The translations under genes were made by a program, and so were the position numbers. The notes below the pieces were generated by a model. The model worked only from the letters and a program-made list of their open reading frames with translations, ran no database searches and was not told the origin of the DNA. 64,000 bases of DNA from Microbacterium sp. Leaf288. GTDB lineage: Bacteria; Actinomycetota; Actinomycetes; Actinomycetales; Microbacteriaceae. The stretch is taken from assembly GCF_001422925.1 (NCBI RefSeq), contig NZ_LMNI01000011.1, positions 258,515-322,514 of the forward strand, in the 5' to 3' direction. Below, one piece after another: positions 1-7,306 of the stretch (the first letter of the stretch is position 1; every line of letters starts with the position of its first letter).

Positions 1-508
1 TGAGCCGCTGCACGAAATCGAGGTTGCCGGCGCCCCCGCCGGTGCCGGCGTCGTCAGCGGTGAGACGTGTGCCGTCGCGACGGGTGCCGCCGAAGCCGTA
101 CGGCGACACCGGCGCTTCCAGCGTGAGGCTCAGCACCGGGTGGTCGAGCGCGTACTGCATGACGACTGCGCCGCCCAGCGACCAGCCGACGAGGTGGGCG
201 GTCGGGATGTCGAGGGCCTCGAGTGTCGCGTGCACGTCGTCGCTGAAGTCCCGCACGCCGCGCGTCGCGTCGATCGGCGCGTGCTCGGTACCGCCGTAGC
301 CGCGCAGATCGATCGCGATCACCCGGAGGTCGTGGGGGAGGTCCTGCATCAGCTCTTGCCAGAAGAGCGAGGAGGAGGCGTTCCCGTGAATGAGCACCAC
401 CGTGCGATCGGGCGGTGTGGCCGGGTCGTCCGCAGTGCGCTCCAGCACGTTCACCGACAGGCCGGGCGTCTCGACGATGCGCGCGGCGATGCCGTCGAAG
501 AGGGTCAT
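1..508 (-). CDS. alpha/beta hydrolase, C-terminal part cut by window edge
   Basis: The frame stays open from an ATG at 508 to the left edge, giving about 169 residues of an alpha/beta-hydrolase fold protein. An oxyanion-hole HGN motif follows a hydrophobic strand near residue 48. The nucleophile elbow GWSLGG sits near residue 110, with the serine as presumed nucleophile. The DLRGYG stretch between them is typical of the family. The catalytic Asp and His would lie beyond the edge, so the substrate cannot be guessed; haloalkane dehalogenase, haloperoxidase or esterase-like enzymes all share this layout. No signal peptide is seen, so it is probably cytoplasmic. The next gene to the right (SRPBCC protein) is on the same strand, about 120 nt upstream of this start. 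Confidence 0.85.
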   Translation of the reverse strand, partial: MTLFDGIAARIVETPGLSVNVLERTADDPATPPDRTVVLIHGNASSSLFWQELMQDLPHDLRVIAIDLRGYGGTEHAPIDATRGVRDFSDDVHATLEALDIPTAHLVGWSLGGAVVMQYALDHPVLSLTLEAPVSPYGFGGTRRDGTRLTADDAGTGGGAGNLDFVQRL

Positions 509-630
509 ATCGGGTGCCTCCCACGTCCTGCGGAAGCTCCTGCGCCCCCGCCCACTCACGAGAATAGACCGGCCGTCAGTTCTTGCGAATCAGGTTTCAT
601 GTTCCGGATGCCGTGACCCGGGGCATCCCG

Positions 631-1302
631 TCACTCCTCCGTAGCCGGCGGGGTCTGGCCGGTGTAGAAGGCATACGTGTTGTCGGCGGCTCGCGCAGCG
701 GCGGCGGGATCGGCGCCGTCGGCGACGTGCGCGGCACTCCACGCATCGGCGGCGCCGCGGTAGAACGTGCGGCCCTCGTCCGTGAACGCCCACGCCTCGG
801 CGTCTTCGGGCTTCGGGCCGCTGCCGCCGGTGAGGTGCAGGCCGAGTCCGAGGAGTCCGCCGTCCCAGCCGACACCCGTGGCGCCGGGGCCGTAGAGGTC
901 CCAGAACTCGGCGGGCACGTCGTCGGTGCGGGCGATGTGCTCCAGCTCGAAGCGGGTCGCATCGTCGCCCTCCGCGGTGAGCCGCACCGTGAGCCACGTC
1001 ACGCCGCCGCCGTACTCCCACGTCGCCTTGTAGTGCGCGGCGCCGTGGGTGGGAGGCGTGCACTCCTGGATCTCGCCGCCGGCGTTGCCCTCGATCTGGT
1101 AGCGGCCGCCGAGCATGAGGTCTCCGGAGATCGGCTGGAACCACCGTGCGATCCGGTCCGCGCTGGTGACGGCATCCCACACGTCGTCGATGGGGGACGG
1201 ATACGTCTGCGCGAGCGTCTGCACGCGCGACGGGAAGCCGTCGACCTCTTCGCTCGCGATCTCGCGGCTCACTGCGGCGAGCTGGCTCTGTACGTCGACC
1301 AT
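631..1302 (-). CDS. SRPBCC (AHSA1-like) domain protein
   Basis: A 223-residue protein. The central part (about residues 30-150) reads as an SRPBCC/START-like ligand-binding fold of the Aha1/CalC type: a YPSPIDDVWDAVT start helix, a WFQPISGDL segment and a WLTVRLTAEGDDATRFELEH strand pair. The C-terminal 70 residues are Ala/Asp-rich, without a recognised domain. The start codon at 1302 lies 1 nt after the stop of the ArsR-type gene, so the two are almost certainly co-transcribed. ArsR-SRPBCC pairs are common in actinobacteria; the SRPBCC member is thought to bind a small hydrophobic ligand, but no specific ligand can be inferred here. Confidence 0.85.
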   Translation of the reverse strand: MVDVQSQLAAVSREIASEEVDGFPSRVQTLAQTYPSPIDDVWDAVTSADRIARWFQPISGDLMLGGRYQIEGNAGGEIQECTPPTHGAAHYKATWEYGGGVTWLTVRLTAEGDDATRFELEHIARTDDVPAEFWDLYGPGATGVGWDGGLLGLGLHLTGGSGPKPEDAEAWAFTDEGRTFYRGAADAWSAAHVADGADPAAAARAADNTYAFYTGQTPPATEE

Positions 1303-1303
1303 G

Positions 1304-1708
1304 TCAGTCCTCCTGGGGTTCGGTCGTGTCGGTTTCGTCGGTATCGAGGTGTGGGGTGTCGCCGGCGGTGTCCTGTTCGGCGAGACGCCGGGTGCGGCGA
1401 CCGCGGGCGAGCTCGGTGCCGAGGGCGTCGAGGCGCGGCTGCCAGAACCGCCGGAACGGGTCGAACCAGGCCGCGGCGTTCTCGAGCGGCTCCGGCGCGA
1501 TGGCGTAGAGGCGGCGGGCGCCCTCCGGCCGCACCGTCGCGAACCCCGACTCGCGCAGTACCCGCAGATGCTGCGACACCGCGGGCTGCGAGATGCCGAA
1601 CTCGCGCTGCACCTGCTCGCCGATCTCGCCGGCGCTGCGCTCGCCCTCTGCGAGGAGTTCGAGGATGCGCCGGCGCACCGGGTCTCCGAGGATGTCGAGT
1701 GCGTGCAC
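1304..1708 (-). CDS. ArsR-family winged-helix transcriptional regulator
   Basis: A 134-residue protein. Residues 1-95 form a winged helix-turn-helix: LGDPVRRRILELLAEGERS, then the recognition helix with ISQPAVSQHLRVLRESG, then a wing with GARRLYAI. No metal-binding cysteines are present, so it is a non-metal ArsR member. The last 35 residues are acidic and Thr/Asp-rich, probably disordered. The start is taken as the GTG at 1708; an ATG 8 nt further out is in another frame. A palindrome at 1730-1739 overlaps the presumed promoter, suggesting autoregulation. It probably controls the SRPBCC gene 1 nt downstream. Confidence 0.9.
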   Translation of the reverse strand: MHALDILGDPVRRRILELLAEGERSAGEIGEQVQREFGISQPAVSQHLRVLRESGFATVRPEGARRLYAIAPEPLENAAAWFDPFRRFWQPRLDALGTELARGRRTRRLAEQDTAGDTPHLDTDETDTTEPQED

Positions 1709-1729
1709 GGGACCATGTTTGCGCTCTGG

Positions 1730-1739
1730 CTTATATAAG
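1730..1739. promoter_or_regulatory. TATA-rich palindrome, presumed ArsR operator/-10 region
   Basis: A perfect 10-bp palindrome CTTATATAAG lies about 22 bp before the GTG of the ArsR gene in an otherwise GC-rich region. It could act as both -10 region and regulator-binding site. The sequence is direct; the binding role is inference. Confidence 0.5.
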
Positions 1740-1762
1740 TCAAGACCTATGCTGACCTATCC

Positions 1763-1860
1763 GTTCGCAATTCAGGATGGATGGCGTTGGGATGGGGTGC
1801 GACCCACGAGTTTCCGCGCCTCGACGTGTGTGGGTGGAGCAACCATCCTGAATTGCGAAC
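1763..1860. repeat. 98-bp element with perfect 18-bp terminal inverted repeats (family A, copy 1)
   Basis: The left end GTTCGCAATTCAGGATGG (1763-1780) is the exact reverse complement of the right end (1843-1860). Two more copies of about 96 bp with similar ends are at 62330-62425 and 62513-62608. The interiors have diverged but keep inverted-repeat character. There is no reading frame for a transposase. This is a MITE- or REP-like element sitting between the ArsR gene and proC; its right end may reach into the proC promoter. Confidence 0.8.
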
Positions 1861-1873
1861 ACGGGTGGGCTCG

Positions 1874-1879
1874 TAGGAT
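1874..1879 (+). promoter_or_regulatory. -10 box of proC, leaderless type
   Basis: TAGGAT lies 7 nt before the proC ATG, so transcription would begin at or next to the start codon. A possible -35 (TTGCGA, 1853-1858) falls inside the right terminal repeat of the adjacent element. Inferred from position and sequence only. Confidence 0.5.
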
Positions 1880-1886
1880 CGGATCC

Positions 1887-2732
1887 ATGGCTGCAGACAC
1901 CCCCGCCCTTCCGCCCATCGCGATCCTCGGCGCCGGCTCCATGGGCGGGGCGATCGCCCGCGGCCTGTCGCGCTCGGGCCTTGCGGCCGGGGGAGTGACG
2001 ACGACGAACCGCTCCCTCGCCAAGGCGGCCGAGCTGGACGGTCTCGCGGGAGTGACGAGCGTGGCGCTCGAGGCGGATCCGGCAGGGAACACGGATGCTG
2101 CGGCCGCCGCGGGCGTCGTGCTCGTGGGCGTCAAGCCGGTCATGGTGCCGGACCTGCTGCGAGAGATCGCGCCGGCGCTGCGGCCCGGCACCATCGTGGT
2201 GAGCCTCGCTGCCGGCGTCACGATCGCGACGTTCGAGGAGATCCTGGGTGACGGCGTCGCCGTGCTGCGCTCGATGCCGAACACCCCCGCCCTCGTCGGT
2301 CGCGGCGTCACGGGGCTCGCCGCGGGCTCGCACGCCGACGCCGCCGCGGTCGCCACGGTCCGCCGGCTGTTCGAGACCGTCGGCACCGTCGTCGAGGTGC
2401 CCGAGTCAGAGATCGACGCGCTCTCCACGATCTCGGGCTCGGGTCCGGCCTACTTCTTCCTGCTCGTGGAGGAGTTCACGAAGGCCGCCGTCGCCAAGGG
2501 GTTCGCCCAGCCCGAGGCGCGGCTCATGGCGGAGCAGACCTTCATCGGCGCCGCGGCGCTGCTCGAGGCATCCGGTGACGATCCCGCGGAGCTGCGCCGG
2601 CGCGTGACCAGCCCGAAGGGCACCACCGAACGCGCCATCGCCGTGCTGCAGGATGCCCGTCTCGACGACGTGTTCGCCGAAGCCACCGACGCGGCACTGG
2701 CCCGTGCGAAAGAGCTCGCCGCCGGAGGCTGA
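1887..2732 (+). CDS. proC: pyrroline-5-carboxylate reductase
   Basis: A 281-residue enzyme that reduces 1-pyrroline-5-carboxylate to L-proline with NAD(P)H, the last step of proline synthesis. The N-terminal Rossmann fold shows ILGAGSMGGAIARGL at about residues 11-25. RSMPNTPALVGRG follows near residue 130, and the C-terminal dimerisation/substrate domain carries ISGSGPAYFF and the family signature around VTSPKGTTERAI. Length and order are normal. The ATG at 1887 is chosen because a -10 box lies 7 nt upstream and the family N-terminus begins here; the longer open frame upstream has no homology-like sequence. The gene converges on the TrkA-type gene with 22 nt between stops. Confidence 0.97.
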   Translation: MAADTPALPPIAILGAGSMGGAIARGLSRSGLAAGGVTTTNRSLAKAAELDGLAGVTSVALEADPAGNTDAAAAAGVVLVGVKPVMVPDLLREIAPALRPGTIVVSLAAGVTIATFEEILGDGVAVLRSMPNTPALVGRGVTGLAAGSHADAAAVATVRRLFETVGTVVEVPESEIDALSTISGSGPAYFFLLVEEFTKAAVAKGFAQPEARLMAEQTFIGAAALLEASGDDPAELRRRVTSPKGTTERAIAVLQDARLDDVFAEATDAALARAKELAAGG

Positions 2733-2754
2733 GGTTCAGCTCGCCTTCGACCCG

Positions 2755-3414
2755 TCAGCGCTCGAGGGACGCGAAGCGCTCGATGTCGGAGTTGGTGCCC
2801 GACACGATGATGAGGTCGTGGTTGGTGACCACGGTGTTCGCCTCCGCATAGCGGAAGGGCTTGCCCGGGCTCTTCACGCCCACGACCGTCACGTTGTACT
2901 TCGTGCGCACGCCCGACTCGTTGAGGCCGACGCCCCGGATGAACTTCGGCGGGTAGAGCTTCGCGAGGGCGAAGTCGTCGTCGAACCGGATGAAGTCGAG
3001 CATGCGGCCGCTCACGAGGTGCGCGACGCGCTCGCCCGCCTCGCGCTCGGGGTAGATCACGTGGTTCGCCCCGACGCGGGCGAGGATCTTGCCGTGCGAC
3101 TGCGAGACCGCCTTGGCCCAGATCTGCGGCACCTTGAGGTCGACCAGGTTGGCCGTGATGAGGACGGATGCCTCGATCGACGAGCCGACCGCGACGACGG
3201 CGACGGAGAAGTCCTGGGCGCCGATCTGCTTCAGCGCGTCGATGTTGCGGGCGTCGGCCTGCACCGTGTGGGTGACGCGCTCCGACCACTTCTGCACGAG
3301 GTCGAGGTTGTCGTCGATGGCGAGCACCTCGCGGTCGAGCCGGTCGAGCTCACCCGCGCAGGCGGCGCCGAAGCGCCCGAGTCCGATCACGAGAACGGGC
3401 GCATCGCCCCTCAT
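2755..3414 (-). CDS. TrkA-family (KtrA-like) potassium channel regulatory subunit
   Basis: A cytoplasmic gating ring subunit for the TrkH-type channel encoded just upstream. Residues 5-130 form an RCK-N Rossmann domain (LVIGLGRFG, then a QADARN segment after the second half of the fold); residues 135-219 form RCK-C (GVGLNESGV, VVTNHDLIIVSG). The 219-residue length fits the one-RCK KtrA/CeoB type, not the double-length enterobacterial TrkA. The start is uncertain: an ATG at 3414 lies 4 nt after the trkH stop, while a TTG at 3426 in the same frame would overlap trkH by 8 nt. Either way the genes are translationally linked. Confidence 0.92.
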   Translation of the reverse strand: MRGDAPVLVIGLGRFGAACAGELDRLDREVLAIDDNLDLVQKWSERVTHTVQADARNIDALKQIGAQDFSVAVVAVGSSIEASVLITANLVDLKVPQIWAKAVSQSHGKILARVGANHVIYPEREAGERVAHLVSGRMLDFIRFDDDFALAKLYPPKFIRGVGLNESGVRTKYNVTVVGVKSPGKPFRYAEANTVVTNHDLIIVSGTNSDIERFASLER

Positions 3415-3418
3415 CCGC

Positions 3419-4867
3419 TCAACCAACGATCGGCCTTTCCACGGGCAGCGAGTACAGCTGCGATCGGGATGACGCGGCCACCGCCGCGGCGAGAGTCACT
3501 GTACCAACGCGGCCCATGACGATCGTGATCGCCAGCACGTAGACCGCGGGATCCGGGAGTTCGGCGGTGAGCCCGGTCGACAAGCCGACGGTGGCGAACC
3601 CCGAGATGACGTCGAAGAGCACGTCGCCGAGATCGGCCTTGGTGATCTGGGTGATGATGATCGTCGAGATCGCGACGATCGTCGATCCCCAGGCGACGAC
3701 CGAGAGGGCGACCCGCAGCACGTCGCTGGGGATGCGCCTGCCGAACACCTGGTTCGATGCTCGCCCTTTCGCCTCGGAGATGACGGCGAGGGCGATGACC
3801 GCGAGCGTCGTCACCTTGATGCCGCCGGCGGTCGACGCCGAGCCGCCGCCGACGAACATCAGCATGCACGCGACCAGAAGACTCGACTGGTTGAGCTCCC
3901 CGATGTCGAGGATGGCGAATCCGCCGGATCTCGTCATCGCCGAGAGGAAGAACGCCTGGAAGGTCGTGTCCCACGCGTCATTGGTGCCGAGGGTGAGGAG
4001 GTTGTCGTACTCGAGGACGAGGAAGACGACACCGCCGAGGAAGAACAGCCCCACCGTCGTGATGACGGTGAGCTTCGCGTGCAGCGACCAGCGCCGCACC
4101 CGCCACCGCTGCCTCAGGAGCGTGTAGATCACCGGGAATCCGATGGAGCCGAGGAACACGCCGGCCATCAGGACGGTGAGGAAGAAGTAGTCGTGGCGGA
4201 ACGGCGCGAGGCCCTCCGCGTTCGGGGTGAACCCCGTGTTCGTGAACGACATCGCCGCATAGAACGGCGCCTCCCACAACGCCACGTTCCACGGAACGCC
4301 TGCGACCAGCAGTCCGGGGTAGAGGAGGATCGCGATGATCACCTCGATGACGAGCGTCGACAGCGCGACCGTCGCGAGCAGGCTGCCGATCTGGCCGAGC
4401 TGCACCGTCTGGCCTTCGTTGACCGGTCCGCCGTGCGTGCGGAGCGGATTCGAGTCGCTCGCCGCGATGAGCTTCGCGCGCAGGCCGAGCCGACGCGAGA
4501 TCACCAGGCCGAGGATCGAGGCGAGCGTCAGCACGCCGAGCGCACCGATCTGAACGCCGACGAACACGAGCACGTGCCCGAACGGCGACCAGTGCGTCGC
4601 CATGTCGACCGTCGCGAGGCCCGTGACGCAGATCGTCGACACGGCGGTGAAGAAGGCGTCGGCGAACGGGGTGACCTGGCCGTTCGCGGCGGCGACCGGG
4701 AGGGAGAAGAGACCGGTGAAGACGAGGATCAGCGACAGGAAGATGAGGATCGCGAACCGGGCGGGGGAGCGCTGGGTGAGGTCGCGGAAGAACTCCATGA
4801 ACCCGTGGCCGAGGGCGCGCAGCGGGCTCATGCCTGAGACGGGGGCGGCGCGCCTGCCATCCGTCAT
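3419..4867 (-). CDS. TrkH/KtrB-family potassium uptake channel
   Basis: A 482-residue membrane protein with the four-fold MPM architecture of the TrkH/KtrB superfamily. Four pore loops are visible: TVSTICVTGLAT, SFTNTGF, AMTRSGGFA and GFATVGLSTG, each with the selectivity-filter glycine. About eight hydrophobic helices flank them. An Arg-containing C-terminal region (IVMGRVGTVT) matches the last helix of the family. The ATG at 4867 is preceded by a strong AGGAGGAA ribosome site. It works with the TrkA-type gene immediately downstream; potassium selectivity follows from the family. Confidence 0.95.
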   Translation of the reverse strand: MTDGRRAAPVSGMSPLRALGHGFMEFFRDLTQRSPARFAILIFLSLILVFTGLFSLPVAAANGQVTPFADAFFTAVSTICVTGLATVDMATHWSPFGHVLVFVGVQIGALGVLTLASILGLVISRRLGLRAKLIAASDSNPLRTHGGPVNEGQTVQLGQIGSLLATVALSTLVIEVIIAILLYPGLLVAGVPWNVALWEAPFYAAMSFTNTGFTPNAEGLAPFRHDYFFLTVLMAGVFLGSIGFPVIYTLLRQRWRVRRWSLHAKLTVITTVGLFFLGGVVFLVLEYDNLLTLGTNDAWDTTFQAFFLSAMTRSGGFAILDIGELNQSSLLVACMLMFVGGGSASTAGGIKVTTLAVIALAVISEAKGRASNQVFGRRIPSDVLRVALSVVAWGSTIVAISTIIITQITKADLGDVLFDVISGFATVGLSTGLTAELPDPAVYVLAITIVMGRVGTVTLAAAVAASSRSQLYSLPVERPIVG

Positions 4868-4947
4868 ACGGGGTTCCTCCTGGTGCGAACGGTCCTCGTG
4901 CGGGCGGCCCGGCGGTCTCGCTCATGGTACTCCGCTGGGCTCCCGAC

Positions 4948-4953
4948 TAATCT
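4948..4953 (+). promoter_or_regulatory. -10 box, leaderless type
   Basis: TAATCT lies 6 nt before the ATG at 4960, implying a leaderless transcript for the ArsR-type gene. The site is in the divergent region shared with trkH. Confidence 0.5.
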
Positions 4954-4959
4954 GAGCAC

Positions 4960-5370
4960 ATGGCGGACATCTTCGACGTGATCGCAGACGGAACGCGTCG
5001 CGACATCCTGCGACTGCTGCTCGATCGATCATCCGCCGGAGAGCGCGGCACCAGCGTGTCGCACATCGTGACCGAACTCGGCGCCAGCCAGCCGACCGTC
5101 TCGAAGCACCTCAAGGTGCTGCGCGACGCGCACCTGGTGTCGGTGCGCGAAGAGGGCCAGCACCGCTACTACAGCCTGTCCGCCGCACCACTGGACGAGG
5201 TCGACGACTGGCTCGTGCCCTTCCTCGACGACGACGGCGGCATCGAGGGTGACGGCATCGCCCCGGCCCTGCCGGATTCCGCCGCGCACGCGGCCGAGGT
5301 CGTGGGCCGCGCCGCCGCCTCCGCGAAGCACGCCCTCGAGAACGCCTTCAAGCGCCTCCCCGGACGCTGA
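4960..5370 (+). CDS. ArsR-family winged-helix regulator
   Basis: A 136-residue protein with an N-terminal winged helix (residues 1-75): ADGTRRDILRLLLD, recognition helix GASQPTVSKHLKVLRDAH, wing EEGQHRYYSLS. It contains no cysteine, so it is not a metal sensor of the classic type. After an acidic Asp/Gly stretch (residues 88-100), the C-terminus is a predicted amphipathic Ala/Lys/Arg helix (about residues 108-136), a possible membrane or partner-binding segment. Target genes are unknown; the divergent neighbour is trkH. It ends at a hairpin built from the GGATGCTGC motif. Confidence 0.85.
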   Translation: MADIFDVIADGTRRDILRLLLDRSSAGERGTSVSHIVTELGASQPTVSKHLKVLRDAHLVSVREEGQHRYYSLSAAPLDEVDDWLVPFLDDDGGIEGDGIAPALPDSAAHAAEVVGRAAASAKHALENAFKRLPGR

Positions 5371-5378
5371 CATGTGAG

Positions 5379-5407
5379 GACGGATGCTGCGGCCCGCAGC
5401 ATCCGTC
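5379..5407 (+). terminator. hairpin of paired GGATGCTGC motifs
   Basis: A perfect 14-bp inverted repeat, GACGGATGCTGCGG against its complement, with almost no loop, begins 8 nt after the ArsR-type stop. No U-tract follows. One of three intergenic hairpins here made of this motif (also 57504-57554 and 61396-61422). Confidence 0.65.
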
Positions 5408-5428
5408 TCCGTCGTCGTCTCCACGTGA

Positions 5429-5485
5429 CGAGACCGCACGACAGCACCGAGCCGCCGGGCGGGGCGGTGCTGTCGTGAGGTCTCG
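5429..5485. repeat. palindromic repeat family B, copy 1; bidirectional terminator candidate
   Basis: Arms of 21 bp (5429-5449 and 5465-5485) match at 20 positions, with core CACGACAGCACCG and a 15-nt loop. It lies between the convergent ArsR-type gene and the ABC permease. A related copy at 61452-61510 also lies between convergent genes. Confidence 0.7.
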
Positions 5486-5492
5486 CGATGCG

Positions 5493-6284
5493 TCAGTGGC
5501 GGCGGCTCTTGCGGCCGAAGAGCCACGCGCCCCACACCGCAGAGATCGCGACGATCCCGACGCACCAGCCGATGGCCCACCACGGCTCGGTGCCGAGGTC
5601 GGTATCCATCAAGAGGCCGCGGAGAGTCTCGATGATCGGGGTGATCGGCTGGTTGTCGGCGACCCACTGCAGCCACTCGGGCATGGTCTCGACCGGCACG
5701 AAGGCGCTCGAGAGGTACGGCACGAACAGGATGATGAACCCGTAGCCGGAGGCCGCTTCGGGGCTGCCGGCCGCCAGGCCGATCGAGGCGAACAGATACG
5801 TGATCGCGAGGATGTAGAGCGCGATGAGTCCGGCCGCGCCGATCCAGGCGACCAGGTCGGCGTGCGGGCGGAACCCGACGAGGAGCCCGACGCCGATGAC
5901 GACCGCGGTCGCGACCAGGTTGCGGGCGAGGCTCGCCACGACATGTCCCGTGAGTACGGCTCCGCTGCGCAGCGGCATCGTGCGGAAGCGGTCGATGATG
6001 CCGCTGGACATGTCGCGCGCGACGTACGTCGCGGTCGTCGCGGCCCCGAAGCCCGCGCAGAGCAGGATGATGCCGGGAACGACGTAGTCGACGTAGGCGC
6101 CGCCGGGCTCGATCGCGCCGCCGAACACGAACGTGAACAGCAGCATGAGCATGACCGGCAGCAGGATCGACATGCTCAGCGATTCGCCGTCGCGCAGCGA
6201 CTGCGTGAGACTGCGGCCTACGAACACCGACTCGGCGGTGAACCCGCGCAGCCGCGGGCGAGGGGCGATGGCGGTCGTGGTCAC
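5493..6284 (-). CDS. ABC-2 type (DrrB-like) export permease
   Basis: A 263-residue membrane protein with six predicted helices and the ABC2_membrane layout. Visible parts are a Gly/Pro segment after helix 1 (VFGGAIEPGG), the cytoplasmic RFRTMPLRSGAVL motif between helices 2 and 3, and the C-terminal EWLQWVADNQPITPIIETLRGLL signature typical of DrrB-like permeases. The start is the GTG at 6284, which overlaps the ATPase stop by 4 nt (GTGA), indicating coupled translation. With the ATPase it forms an exporter of the daunorubicin-resistance type; the real substrate is unknown. Confidence 0.92.
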   Translation of the reverse strand: MTTTAIAPRPRLRGFTAESVFVGRSLTQSLRDGESLSMSILLPVMLMLLFTFVFGGAIEPGGAYVDYVVPGIILLCAGFGAATTATYVARDMSSGIIDRFRTMPLRSGAVLTGHVVASLARNLVATAVVIGVGLLVGFRPHADLVAWIGAAGLIALYILAITYLFASIGLAAGSPEAASGYGFIILFVPYLSSAFVPVETMPEWLQWVADNQPITPIIETLRGLLMDTDLGTEPWWAIGWCVGIVAISAVWGAWLFGRKSRRH

Positions 6285-7201
6285 GCGAGCTCCTTGGCGG
6301 CGGGGGCGTGGGAAGCGCCGGTGAGGGACAGGAAGACGTCGTCGAGAGTGGGCCGTCGCAGCGTGACCTCGGCGCCGGGCGCCACGTCGCCGAGCTGATC
6401 CATCGCCGAGCGCAGGCCGTCGATCGACCCGTCGGTGGCGATCTCGCGCAGGACCTCGCCGTCCGCGCCGGTCAGCACGACGGTGTCGGTTCCGACGAGC
6501 GACTTGAGCTCGGCGGGGGTGCCGGTCGCGACGATGCGGCCGCCGTCGAGCACCGCGATGCGGCCGGCGAGCTGATCCGCCTCCTCGAGGTACTGGGTCG
6601 TGAGGAACACGGTGGTGCCGGCACTCGCGAGCGACCGGATGACGTCCCACAGGTCGCGGCGGCTGCGCGGGTCGACGCCGGTGGTGGGCTCGTCCAGGAA
6701 CAGCACCTCGGGCACGACGACGAAGCTGAGGGCGAGGTCGAGACGTCGGCGCATGCCGCCGGAGTAGGTGCTGACGCGGCGGGTCGCAGCATCCGTCAGC
6801 GCGAAGCGCTCCAGCAGCTCGGCCGCGCGCAGCTTCGCGGCCCGCGGCGACAGGCCTGACAGGCGCCCCAGCATGACGAGGTTCTCGACGCCGGTGAGCA
6901 TGTCGTCCACCGCGGCGGACTGCCCGGTGAGCGCGATGCGCCGGCGCACCGCGTCGGGATCCGTCGCGACATCGTGCCCCGCCACGCGGGCGATGCCGGC
7001 ATCGGGGCGCAGCAGCGTCGTGAGGATCGAGATGGTCGTCGTCTTGCCGGCGCCGTTCGCGCCGAGGAGGGCGAAGATCTCGCCGCGCTCGACGAGGAGA
7101 TCGAGGTGGTCGAGGACGAGGGAGCGCCCGAAGCTCTTGCCGAGCCCGCGGACGTCGATGGCGGGTGCTGGGCCCACGCGCGGAGTAGGTGTGAGGATCA
7201 T
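6281..7201 (-). CDS. ABC transporter ATP-binding protein, DrrA family
   Basis: A 306-residue ATPase that energises the DrrB-like permease encoded next. Walker A GANGAGKTT is at about residues 48-56, a Q-loop at ALTGQSAAV, signature YSGGMRRRLDLA near 146-157, Walker B VLFLDEPTTG and a D-loop near 167-180, and an H-loop-position QYLEEAD (Gln rather than the usual His, as is common in DrrA proteins). The C-terminal 70 residues match the DrrA-specific extension with RPTLDDVFLSLTG. The ATG at 7201 is preceded by GGAAGG. The divergent TetR gene and its operator probably control it. Confidence 0.95.
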   Translation of the reverse strand: MILTPTPRVGPAPAIDVRGLGKSFGRSLVLDHLDLLVERGEIFALLGANGAGKTTTISILTTLLRPDAGIARVAGHDVATDPDAVRRRIALTGQSAAVDDMLTGVENLVMLGRLSGLSPRAAKLRAAELLERFALTDAATRRVSTYSGGMRRRLDLALSFVVVPEVLFLDEPTTGVDPRSRRDLWDVIRSLASAGTTVFLTTQYLEEADQLAGRIAVLDGGRIVATGTPAELKSLVGTDTVVLTGADGEVLREIATDGSIDGLRSAMDQLGDVAPGAEVTLRRPTLDDVFLSLTGASHAPAAKELA

Positions 7202-7271
7202 CGCGGCATCCTTCCGTCAATCGTGTGGAGGAGAAACTGTGTATGCCAGTAACTGTTTATGACGCTAACAC

Positions 7272-7292
7272 ACTGTTTACGGAATAAACAGT
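7272..7292. promoter_or_regulatory. palindromic operator between TetR gene and DrrAB operon
   Basis: Half-sites ACTGTTTA (7272-7279) and TAAACAGT (7285-7292) form an inverted repeat with 5-bp spacing. A further direct copy of ACTGTTTA is at 7252-7259. The pair sits directly before the TetR -10 box and within the divergent promoter region, so binding could repress both sides. Role inferred. Confidence 0.65.
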
Positions 7293-7294
7293 CT

Positions 7295-7300
7295 TAGACT
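7295..7300 (+). promoter_or_regulatory. -10 box of TetR gene, leaderless type
   Basis: TAGACT lies 6 nt before the ATG at 7307 and abuts the palindromic operator. This predicts a leaderless, autorepressed transcript. Confidence 0.5.
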
Positions 7301-7306
7301 GACGCC

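Noticed and set aside
583-1755. 390-codon plus-strand frame over the SRPBCC and ArsR genes
   Set aside because: Composition is a shadow of the two real minus-strand genes, which have recognised motifs and tight spacing.
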